11,958 nucleotides of DNA from CAYWNA01 sp964459305 (GTDB lineage Bacteria > Planctomycetota > Planctomycetia > Pirellulales > Pirellulaceae), in contig CAYWNA010000344.1 of NCBI GenBank assembly GCA_964459305.1, forward strand, positions 1-11,958, read 5' to 3'. The position numbers and the translations under genes are program-made. The notes under the pieces were generated by a model. That model ran no database searches and was not told where the DNA came from. It saw only the letters and a list, made by a program, of their open reading frames with translations. Positions 5,745 through 11,958 of the stretch are shown here, piece after piece (position 1 is the first letter of the stretch; each line of letters opens with the position of its first letter).

Positions 5745-8700
5745 TTACTTGCCTTGATGGCAGAGGACCGAGCCATCGTCGGTTACCATGTACAAGCTGC
5801 CGTTCGCGGCGATCAGCCCGTCGAAGGCCGGCAGACAGTCCAGCTTGTGCTCGGCCAGCTTCCGCCCATCCGTCTTGGAAAAGACCTGCATGACACCGCC
5901 GCGTTCGCCGTCCAGCCAGGCGGCCTGCTCGGCCATCTTCTCCTGGAAAGCGCTATCATTCGAACGGCCCCACATCGTCTTCTCGTCGACCACGTCGCGC
6001 GGACCGGCGACGAAGAGCCGATCGTTGGCCAGAACCATGGCCTTGGCCATGACATCGGGCTCCTCGTGGATCCAATTGTAACTCAGCGCGCTCAGCTTCT
6101 CTCTCGGCTGTTGGCCAAGTTGTTTCCAGTCCACGGTGTGGGCGGCCAGAGGATTGTCGGCCGGGTACTGGCCCTTGATCCACGTGCCTTCCAGCTTGGG
6201 AATGCCGACTTTCCGGGCCGGCTTCTTGCCGGCGCTGTAGAGCCGGTACTCGCTGACCGAGGTGTTGCACATCAGCTCGGGATCCCTGGCGTACCCGTAG
6301 GCGTTATCTTCGTCGAAGCACAGGATCCGGCCGCAGGGTACCCGCTTGGGCGGCAGTTGAAACTCAGCCCAGCCTTCCCCGGCCGCCCGGCCGTAGATCC
6401 AGTAGGTTCGCTGGTGCCAGCCTTCGTCCAGGAACGATATGGGTGAAAAGAGGTGTATTTCCTCGTCGTACTGCGTGTCGGGGCGCTGCGGCCTAACTCG
6501 CACACGTTTGCCGTCGGTAGTGAAAGTCTGAGATTTCATGTAGACGTATTGGCCGTCGCCGGAGAGGATGTCGGGCAAGGCTACGGGCATGTGCTTGCCC
6601 ATCATCAGGCCGTCCAGTGGCTGCTCGGTGCCGGGCACCTGGCTGTTCATGACGTTTTCGGAGACCAGTTTGCCTGTGTCGGGTTCGAGTATCACCATCC
6701 GCAGGCCGCCGTCGAGGAACATCGATCGGCCGGCCACGCAGTAGAGCTTGCCGTCCTGGATCAGCACGCTGCCCGGAAGCGGCCAGACCGACTCAACCTG
6801 ACCGTAAGACATCAGCTTTCGGTCGTTCGGCGCGGCCTGGAATCTCCAAGCAAGTTTCCCGGCTGAGGCATCGAGCGCGTAGACGCAGCCGTCCGCGCAG
6901 CCAAAGATGGCAAGGCCCCGGTATAGCGTCGGCGGTGAATTGACTCGCCCGCCTGCGATGAACTGCCAGACCTCGCGGCCTGAGCCGGCGTCCAGGGCGT
7001 AAACGGTGTGCTCGTCGACCGCACTCAGGAAGAGCTTGCCGTCGGCGACGACAGGCTGAGTGAGCTTTGTCTCAAAGCTCTTCTTCCACGCCAGATCGAC
7101 CTCAGCGGGAACGTCCGTCCTGGCACACCCGCTGCGGGTGTTGTCATGACGAAATGCCGGCCAAGCACCCGCCGGGTATTCCGACTGCTCGTCGCACGTG
7201 CCGTAGGCCGGACCCTTCACCAATCGCTTCTCCGCGGGCGGGGCTTCGGCCGGCTGCGGATCGGGTGCGACAGCGTTGAATCCGTTGAGCTTGGACTGGT
7301 AGTAGCACGCGCAAGCGTGGGGGGTGACGTAGACCATGCCGTTGGCGGGCATGGCGCCGTAGATACAGCCGCCGCGGACCCAATGGTTGATGGACCACGC
7401 GTCCTCTTCCATGTCGTAGACCGTGGTTCCCATGATCGGCGGCAGTAGAAACTTGGCCGTGGCCCGCCCCGGGTAGCATCGCTGGTGGATGTAAAAAGAC
7501 TGGATCGGATTACGGTACTCTTCAAGCGTCTCGCCGTCCTCCAAGCTGTAGGTGGTGAATGCCCCGTTGTTTCCGCGCTGCAGAGCCCATACACGGTCGC
7601 CAATGACGTAGAAATCCTCGAGGCTGAAGTGTCCGGAGCGCGGCTTGTCTTTGACCGACCAAAGGACTTTGCCCGTTTCGGAGCAGACCGCGACGATGTG
7701 CCCCATCGGTGAGAGCAGGACCCGGTCTTCGCAGATGATCAGTCGCGGGCCGGAATATCCGGTGCGGACCTGCTTCACGTCTAGAACATCCGCCTTCCAG
7801 AGATCTGTGCCGGTACGCCGGTCGAGGGCCACGAGGGCGCTGCCGTCATAGAAGCACACCATGCGGCCGTCGGCCGCCAACGTCATCGGTGTGACGGGCA
7901 TCTCCCGTTTCCAGAGCAGCTTTCCATCTTCAGCCTGCAACGCCTTGACCGCGCGCGTCCCTCCTTGGTCGCGACTCCATTGCCATTTGATACTCGCGCG
8001 GTCCCGTTCTTTCCAGCAATTGGCGTGCTGCTGGTCGTAGTCGCAGGGTTCGCGATCGGTGTCAACGGCGGCGAAGACGGTTCCGTCTGAGACGATCAAT
8101 TCGAAGGTCGTGGCGGTATCGCCATACGTGCAAACGACCTTCCCCGATGCAGCGTCCAGGCACAAGAGGTCCTGGCCAATGCCTGGGGCGACATAGACCC
8201 TGTCTTCGACGGCCACCAGCCTTCTGGGCATCCAGCCGGGTCCGCTCTTCAGCGGATAGAGGGCGTTGAACCAATGGGGCAGCGGTCGTTTCCAGAGGAC
8301 CGTGCCGTTGAAGGCATCGCGCGCCGTCAAGACCATTTGCGACGGCAGTTGGATGGATTCCGTCGGTCCCTCGTCCATCACGTAGAAGACCCTGCCGCTA
8401 GCCGACACCATGGCCTGCATGCTGGCCGTGTGCTCGTGGCTCCTGGCCCAGAATGGACCGTCCGTCCATCGCATACTTCGCGGATGTCCTGCGAGTCGGT
8501 CGTCGGAGGCGGACGTGCCCCGGGCGTCGTACAGGTAGTGAGTCCAGTCGTCGATGTCGTCCGGCCAGCGCTTGCAGAAGGATTTGAGGGTTGAGAGTCG
8601 AGAGTCGAGGGTGAGGGCGACACCACCAGGGGCGAGTACCCTGGCGATCTCCTCGTTTGCCACCTGACACTCGTCACGTGCCACTACCAGGTTGACCAGG

Positions 8701-9005
8701 TTGTCGACGTAGGGCAGGCTTTGGCCGTCGAATACATGGGCCGACACCTTCCCACCCAGGTTGAGCGACTGGATGTGCGTCCGGGCTTTCTCGACGTTCA
8801 TCGGATCGGTATCAAGCCCCTGGACAACGAACGAGTCGTTGGCCCGCAGCGCCGCGGTTAGCTGCCCATCGCCGCAGCCTATTTGCACGATCAGGCCACC
8901 CTGGATGCCGGAAGCCTTCAGGATGTCTTCCGCCGACTGCTCAGCCCATGCCGATGAGCATGCCAGTAACGGAAGAAGGACCATGCCTACGACTGTTGAT
9001 TTCAT
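5745..9005 (-). CDS. Exported methyltransferase-like / PQQ-type beta-propeller fusion protein (1086 aa)
   Basis: A signal peptide (residues 1-21, cleavage likely at AWA/E; an alternative lipobox-like LLAC at 13-16) is followed by a class I SAM-methyltransferase-like domain (about 25-135). This has motif I (IVQIGCGDG, 39-47), an acidic motif II (LDTD, 64-67) and a VLAPGG turn (123-128). The rest is a beta-propeller with PQQ-type repeats (DAFNGTVLWKR at 230-240, then QAEDGKLLWKRE, SETGKVLWSV, DAGSGREVWQF, DASAGKLAWRF and others). The propeller half may bind a quinone cofactor or be a protein/sugar-binding scaffold; no dehydrogenase catalytic residues are identified. SAM is not expected outside the cytoplasm, so the N-terminal domain may be a degenerate binding fold. 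The start at 9005 has AAGGAG 6 bases upstream; a longer frame to 9041 would put 12 residues ahead of the signal. It is the first gene of the minus-strand group. Confidence 0.9.
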   Translation of the reverse strand: MKSTVVGMVLLPLLACSSAWAEQSAEDILKASGIQGGLIVQIGCGDGQLTAALRANDSFVVQGLDTDPMNVEKARTHIQSLNLGGKVSAHVFDGQSLPYVDNLVNLVVARDECQVANEEIARVLAPGGVALTLDSRLSTLKSFCKRWPDDIDDWTHYLYDARGTSASDDRLAGHPRSMRWTDGPFWARSHEHTASMQAMVSASGRVFYVMDEGPTESIQLPSQMVLTARDAFNGTVLWKRPLPHWFNALYPLKSGPGWMPRRLVAVEDRVYVAPGIGQDLLCLDAASGKVVCTYGDTATTFELIVSDGTVFAAVDTDREPCDYDQQHANCWKERDRASIKWQWSRDQGGTRAVKALQAEDGKLLWKREMPVTPMTLAADGRMVCFYDGSALVALDRRTGTDLWKADVLDVKQVRTGYSGPRLIICEDRVLLSPMGHIVAVCSETGKVLWSVKDKPRSGHFSLEDFYVIGDRVWALQRGNNGAFTTYSLEDGETLEEYRNPIQSFYIHQRCYPGRATAKFLLPPIMGTTVYDMEEDAWSINHWVRGGCIYGAMPANGMVYVTPHACACYYQSKLNGFNAVAPDPQPAEAPPAEKRLVKGPAYGTCDEQSEYPAGAWPAFRHDNTRSGCARTDVPAEVDLAWKKSFETKLTQPVVADGKLFLSAVDEHTVYALDAGSGREVWQFIAGGRVNSPPTLYRGLAIFGCADGCVYALDASAGKLAWRFQAAPNDRKLMSYGQVESVWPLPGSVLIQDGKLYCVAGRSMFLDGGLRMVILEPDTGKLVSENVMNSQVPGTEQPLDGLMMGKHMPVALPDILSGDGQYVYMKSQTFTTDGKRVRVRPQRPDTQYDEEIHLFSPISFLDEGWHQRTYWIYGRAAGEGWAEFQLPPKRVPCGRILCFDEDNAYGYARDPELMCNTSVSEYRLYSAGKKPARKVGIPKLEGTWIKGQYPADNPLAAHTVDWKQLGQQPREKLSALSYNWIHEEPDVMAKAMVLANDRLFVAGPRDVVDEKTMWGRSNDSAFQEKMAEQAAWLDGERGGVMQVFSKTDGRKLAEHKLDCLPAFDGLIAANGSLYMVTDDGSVLCHQGK
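8586..8616. repeat. GA-rich heptamer microrepeat inside the propeller gene
   Basis: Two tandem GAGAGTC units (8593-8606) plus GAG are flanked on both sides by GAGGG. The stretch encodes about residues 131-140 (TLDSRLSTLK), at the junction of the methyltransferase-like domain and the propeller. The reading frame stays open. It may be a slippage-derived insertion in a loop. Confidence 0.6.
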
Positions 9006-9064
9006 TGCTGTCTCCTTGATTCGTGAGGGATAGTCCGGCACCGCACCGCCGGCTCCGATCTGGC

Positions 9065-9093
9065 ATTGTAGCAGTCCGACTCGATCCTGTCGC
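9065..9093 (-). promoter_or_regulatory. Promoter candidate for the propeller-led operon
   Basis: On the minus strand GCGACA (9093-9088), a 17-base spacer and TACAAT (9070-9065) with an extended TG are arranged as in a sigma-70-type promoter. Transcription would begin near 9058, leaving a leader of about 50 bases before the ATG at 9005 and its AAGGAG site. Confidence 0.45.
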
Positions 9094-9137
9094 CGGTGGC
9101 GTAGGGCATGTTATGCCGCGGCCGGTTAGAAAGGTCC

Positions 9138-9202
9138 GTAGCCGAACTCGCCAGAGTTTGGGCGGAAGCTGCACTCCACCAAAGTCTGGCGACTTCGGCT
9201 AC
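9138..9202. repeat. Imperfect inverted repeat, 24-base arms (22/24), 17-base loop
   Basis: Arms 9138-9161 (GTAGCCGAACTCGCCAGAG...) and 9179-9202 are reverse complements with two mismatches, at arm positions 10 and 19. The sequence differs from the repeat at 1995-2076, so two separate repeat families are present. It lies between the divergent promoter candidates and could be a REP-like element or an insulator between them. I recall similar GTAGCCGAAGTCGCCAGAC-type repeats from planctomycete genomes, unverified. Confidence 0.85.
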
Positions 9203-9270
9203 TTGCGCTATGGGAAAAACCAAACCGGCTGCGTCATCCTGAGCTCTTGGATGTTGCAGGTGCTCATGGA

Positions 9271-9279
9271 TGGTACAAT
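9271..9279 (+). promoter_or_regulatory. Extended -10 promoter candidate for the right oxidoreductase
   Basis: TGGTACAAT is an extended -10 element. The best -35-like hexamer (TTGCAG, 9254-9259) is too close, at 14 bases, so the promoter may rely on the TG extension. Predicted start of transcription is near 9286, about 60 bases before the ATG at 9347. Confidence 0.35.
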
Positions 9280-9332
9280 GCACGCGTTAGCGAAATCGGC
9301 AAGTTAATCTGTTGGCGACTCTGACATTCACT

Positions 9333-9349
9333 CAGGAGGTTTTCCTATG
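9333..9349 (+). promoter_or_regulatory. Ribosome binding site of the right oxidoreductase
   Basis: AGGAGG (9334-9339) followed by TTTTCCT and ATG at 9347 is a near-ideal Shine-Dalgarno sequence and fixes the start immediately before the Tat signal. Confidence 0.8.
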
Positions 9350-10639
9350 TCCCGTAGCACCCGCCGTGGCTTTGTCCAACAGTCAGCTGCTCTTGGCCTG
9401 GGCCTGACCGCCGGGCTGAGCGGCAGAGCATTCGCCGCCAACGATAAGATCAGCGTCGCCTGTATCGGCGTGCGCGGCCGTGGCAATTCGGTGATGAACA
9501 GCTTCGCCGCGGAGCCCGACTGCGCCATCACCCACATCTGCGACGTCCGCGAGCCAGTTCGCCGACAGCGAGCTGAAGAGATGAAGAAAAAGACCGGGCT
9601 CATGCCCAAGCAGGTCAACGACTACCGCACCCTGCTGGCCGACAAGTCTGTCGACGTATTCATGGTCGCCACCCCAGACCACTGGCATGCGCTGCCCACG
9701 ATCCACGGCTGCCTGGCCGACAAGGACGTCTACGTCGAGAAACCCGCCAGCCACAACATCCTCGAAGGCAAAACGGCGGTGGCCGCTGCCCACAAACGCA
9801 ACCGCGTGGTGCAAGTGGGCACACAGATCCGGAGCGCCGCGTTCATGCACGAGGCGGCTGAATACGTTAAGAGCGGCGCGCTGGGCAAAGTGATCTACGG
9901 AAGGGCCTGGGAGACGAACCGCAACGGCGCGGTGCATTTGGCTCAAGACAGCGACCCGCCGGCGGACCTCGACTACAACATGTGGCAAGGTCCGGCGCCG
10001 GAGCGGCCTTACAACAAATCAATCGTCGGCGGCGCCTGGCGATGGCTGTTCGACTACGGCACGGGCGATCTGGGCAACGACGGCGTCCATCGCATCGACT
10101 ACTGCCGTTACGTCATGGGCCTGGAGGGGATGCCCGAAGCCATCTGCTGCTCCGGCGGCAAGTTTTTCTTCGAAGATGACCAGCAGTGGCCCGACACCAT
10201 GCTGGTCAGCTACGAGTATCCCGGCAAGATCTTGCAGTACGAGATGCGTCTCTGGTCACGGCCGAAACTGTTCGGCATCACCGAGGGAGCAGCCATCTAC
10301 GGCGAAAACGGCTGGATACTACTGACGAACGGCTCGTGGAAGGCCCACGACGCTGCCGGCAAACTGGTCAAACAGGGCGATGGCAGCGGGAGCCAAACCC
10401 AACAGGCCCACATCCGCAACTTCCTGGACGCGGTCCGCAGCCGCAATCGCGAGTCGCTGAATCAAGAGATCTACTCGGGACACGTCAGTAGCGCGATGTG
10501 CCACGCCGGCAACATTTCCTGGCGAACCGGCAAGAAGCTGCGATTCGATGCTAAGACCGAGACATTCGACGACCAGGAGGCCAACCAGTACGTCGGACGC
10601 GAGCACCGCGAGGGCTTTGAGTTGCCGGACATCGCCTAA
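9347..10639 (+). CDS. Tat-exported Gfo/Idh/MocA family oxidoreductase (430 aa)
   Basis: The N-terminus STRRGFVQQSAALGLGL is a twin-arginine signal, with a probable signal peptidase site near AFA/AN (residue 30). The Rossmann motif is GVRGRG (41-46), the EKP motif is at 131-133, and the H248/D251 pair (GVHRID) marks the active-site region. Conserved landmarks such as DYNMWQGPAP are also present in the left oxidoreductase (DYNMWLGPTP). The ATG at 9347 has AGGAGG 8-9 bases upstream. Predicted role: NAD(P)-dependent oxidation of a sugar or glycoside in the periplasm, with cofactor loaded before Tat export. It is divergent from the propeller-led group and could be co-regulated with it through the shared control region. 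It converges on the URO-D gene with only 43 bases between stops. The substrate is unknown. Confidence 0.94.
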   Translation: MSRSTRRGFVQQSAALGLGLTAGLSGRAFAANDKISVACIGVRGRGNSVMNSFAAEPDCAITHICDVREPVRRQRAEEMKKKTGLMPKQVNDYRTLLADKSVDVFMVATPDHWHALPTIHGCLADKDVYVEKPASHNILEGKTAVAAAHKRNRVVQVGTQIRSAAFMHEAAEYVKSGALGKVIYGRAWETNRNGAVHLAQDSDPPADLDYNMWQGPAPERPYNKSIVGGAWRWLFDYGTGDLGNDGVHRIDYCRYVMGLEGMPEAICCSGGKFFFEDDQQWPDTMLVSYEYPGKILQYEMRLWSRPKLFGITEGAAIYGENGWILLTNGSWKAHDAAGKLVKQGDGSGSQTQQAHIRNFLDAVRSRNRESLNQEIYSGHVSSAMCHAGNISWRTGKKLRFDAKTETFDDQEANQYVGREHREGFELPDIA

Positions 10640-10682
10640 GTGGCGAGATCCGGATGCGTGGTCAAGCGGCTTGTAGTTCGGG

Positions 10683-11855
10683 CTAATCGTAGAATCCGAA
10701 CTCATGGGCGGCATCGTACATGGCGAGGATGTTCTCCGCGGGGACGCCGGCTTGGATATTGTGGACGTTATTGAACACGTATCCGCCGCCCGGCTTGAAC
10801 GCTTCGATGTTTCGCCGCACGTGTTCGCGTACCGTTGCGGGATCGGCATTGGGCAGAATGTGCTGGGCGTCGATCGCACCGCCCCAGAACACCAGCCGAT
10901 CACCGAACTCGGCGTCTAGCTCTGCCGGGGCCATGTTGGCGGCGCTGATCTGTACGGGGTTAAGGATGTCGATGCCGTTGTCCAGCAGGTCCGGGATGTA
11001 CGTCCGGCAGGCACCGCACGTGTGGTACCAGATTTTCGCCGTGGTGCGCGGCCGAATGAACTGCACTAGCCTTCTCTGCCGAGGCTTGACTACCTTGCGA
11101 TAGAAATCCGGCTGGAACAGCGGGCCGCCTTGCCCGGCAAGGTCGTCGCCGATCATGATCACGTCCACAACATCGCCGACTTCCTTGAGAAACACGTCGA
11201 ACCAATCGAGCCAGAACTGGAGCGTTTGGTCGAGCAACGCTTCGCAGAACTCAGGCTGCTCGATCATATCCATGAACCACCGCTCCAACCCTCGCATGTA
11301 CCAACAGATTTCGTACACGACGCCGCTGATGCCGCTCACGACGGCATAAGGCGTCTCGTTGCGGATCTTCAGCGCCTGTTCCCGCAGGCGTTCGAATCGG
11401 CCTGGGTCATCGCCTTTGGGAAACGGGTAATCGATCACATCGCCAATCGTCGCGTCGGCCAGCGGGTGATGCGTGATGTCCATGTACAGCGGATCTTCGT
11501 CGGGCATCGACCAGCGCACACCGAACTCGTCGACCAGATCGTACCACTTACGCCCATCGCGTTCGGCAGTAACAATATCGCCTTCGAAGTCTACAGCCGC
11601 GCCCGCGTGGACGTAACGCGTATCAACGCGCAGACGCTGGAGCACCGCCTCGCTGGGGCGAGCAAGCTGTTGCACGGCGTCCATGATCTGGATCTCTTCG
11701 TCCAGACCAAGGAAGTCGATCAGCGTTTGGTAGGCGAACTTGTGAATGCCGGTCTGATTCCCACCCAGATCGATCGGCACACGATCGGGCTCCCGATGGT
11801 TCAACGCCGCCAGCACGCGCTCGCGTGGTGTCATCGTTTCGGTGTGCGTGGTCAT
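10683..11855 (-). CDS. Uroporphyrinogen decarboxylase (URO-D) family protein (390 aa)
   Basis: This is a URO-D superfamily TIM barrel, probably cytoplasmic, with no signal seen. Features are an N-terminal MTPRERVLAALNHREPDRVP block (8-27), MIGDDLAGQGGPLFQPDFYR (234-253), IWYHTCGAC (275-283), FWGGAID (323-329) and GGGYVFNNVHNIQAGVPAEN (356-375). The superfamily includes heme-pathway decarboxylases and corrinoid-linked methyltransferases such as MtaA. H278 and C280 look like the first two zinc ligands of the methyltransferase type, but the C-terminal cysteine is replaced in the NNVHN segment. True HemE is less likely because its N-terminal signature is not seen. The start at 11855 has AAGGAAA 8 bases upstream; an ATG at 11834 is a possible alternative. 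No corrinoid protein gene is visible in the window. The function is uncertain. Confidence 0.88.
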   Translation of the reverse strand: MTTHTETMTPRERVLAALNHREPDRVPIDLGGNQTGIHKFAYQTLIDFLGLDEEIQIMDAVQQLARPSEAVLQRLRVDTRYVHAGAAVDFEGDIVTAERDGRKWYDLVDEFGVRWSMPDEDPLYMDITHHPLADATIGDVIDYPFPKGDDPGRFERLREQALKIRNETPYAVVSGISGVVYEICWYMRGLERWFMDMIEQPEFCEALLDQTLQFWLDWFDVFLKEVGDVVDVIMIGDDLAGQGGPLFQPDFYRKVVKPRQRRLVQFIRPRTTAKIWYHTCGACRTYIPDLLDNGIDILNPVQISAANMAPAELDAEFGDRLVFWGGAIDAQHILPNADPATVREHVRRNIEAFKPGGGYVFNNVHNIQAGVPAENILAMYDAAHEFGFYD

Positions 11856-11885
11856 CGCTGGTTTCCTTGACGCGGGATTTGCTGA

Positions 11886-11925
11886 AGAGCCGACGCACAA
11901 ATTGGCAGATTCGTGCGTTGGCTCT
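11886..11925. repeat. Inverted repeat upstream of the URO-D gene (16-base arms)
   Basis: Arms 11886-11901 (AGAGCCGACGCACAAA) and 11910-11925 are reverse complements except at two positions, one of which is a G-U pair in the minus-strand RNA; the loop is 8 bases. It lies 31-70 bases upstream of the ATG at 11855. It could be an operator overlapping the transcription start or an RNA hairpin in the leader. Confidence 0.7.
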
Positions 11926-11929
11926 GAGT

Positions 11930-11935
11930 AGTATA
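11930..11935 (-). promoter_or_regulatory. Possible -10 element for the URO-D gene
   Basis: TATACT is read on the minus strand at 11935-11930, about 75 bases before the ATG. The -35 position falls at the window edge (TACCTC, about 11958-11953) and does not match consensus, so support is weak. Confidence 0.25.
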
Positions 11936-11958
11936 CCAACCGTGACGGCCCTGAGGTA

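Larger units (their letters stand above)
9006..9346. other. 341-base divergent intergenic control region
   Basis: No credible gene is seen between the divergent propeller (minus) and oxidoreductase (plus) genes. The region holds a promoter candidate on each strand near its two ends and an imperfect inverted repeat (9138-9202) between them. A short plus-strand open frame (9023-9307) has no ribosome binding site or recognisable motif and looks accidental. Confidence 0.75.

Noticed and set aside
5322..6446. Long plus-strand open frame of 374 codons
   Set aside because: It is antisense to the DUF1080 and propeller genes, shows no domain and spans their intergenic gap; it is a shadow frame.
10675..10702. 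7-bp inverted repeat AGTTCGG/CCGAACT between the convergent stops, considered as a terminator
   Set aside because: The arms are short, there is no T-run, and one arm lies within the URO-D coding sequence.
11130..11870. Plus-strand open frame of 246 codons
   Set aside because: It is antisense to the URO-D family gene, with no recognisable motif.

Overview
The window most resembles a chromosomal segment of a heterotrophic planctomycete (Planctomycetota), probably an environmental genome. The evidence is gene content: a eukaryote-type Ser/Thr kinase with a DLG motif, two Tat-exported Gfo/Idh/MocA oxidoreductases, an exported DUF1080 (3-keto-disaccharide hydrolase) protein, a very large exported PQQ-type beta-propeller, a URO-D family protein, moderately high G+C, and intergenic inverted repeats. 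Lentisphaerae or Verrucomicrobia cannot be excluded from sequence alone.

Layout. At the left edge is the 3' part of a kinase gene on the plus strand (to 485), convergent with a Gfo/Idh/MocA oxidoreductase on the minus strand (1841 to 546). A 316-base gene-free stretch (1842-2157) holds a 26-bp perfect palindrome and a large stem-loop with perfect 24-bp arms. Next comes a tightly packed minus-strand group read right to left: an exported methyltransferase-like/PQQ-propeller protein (9005 to 5745), 51 bp, DUF1080 hydrolase (5693 to 4956), 40 bp, a double-SIS protein like MurQ and the glucokinase regulator GKRP (4915 to 3113), 100 bp, and a TIM-barrel sugar isomerase/epimerase (3012 to 2158). A divergent control region (9006-9346) carries a second kind of stem-loop and two opposed promoter candidates that share TGnTACAATGC. 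The second oxidoreductase runs rightward from it (9347-10639). It is convergent with a URO-D family gene on the minus strand (11855 to 10683), whose upstream region has a third inverted repeat.

How the genes may work together. Gfo/Idh/MocA enzymes can oxidise a sugar ring hydroxyl, DUF1080 proteins act on 3-keto-glycosides, and TIM-barrel isomerase/epimerase relatives process keto-sugars. Co-location of these classes, with three of them exported, suggests an oxidise-then-eliminate route for glycoside breakdown. The GKRP/MurQ-like protein would be a cytoplasmic enzyme or sugar-phosphate sensor at the end of the route. This is inference from families and gene order; no substrate can be read from the sequence. 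The oddest genes are the methyltransferase-propeller fusion and the bacterial double-SIS protein.

Start codons were chosen by ribosome binding site; in five of the minus-strand genes (the propeller gene, the double-SIS gene, the isomerase, the left oxidoreductase and the URO-D gene) this is downstream of the longest open frame. I saw no tRNA, rRNA, CRISPR array, transposase or complete insertion sequence.
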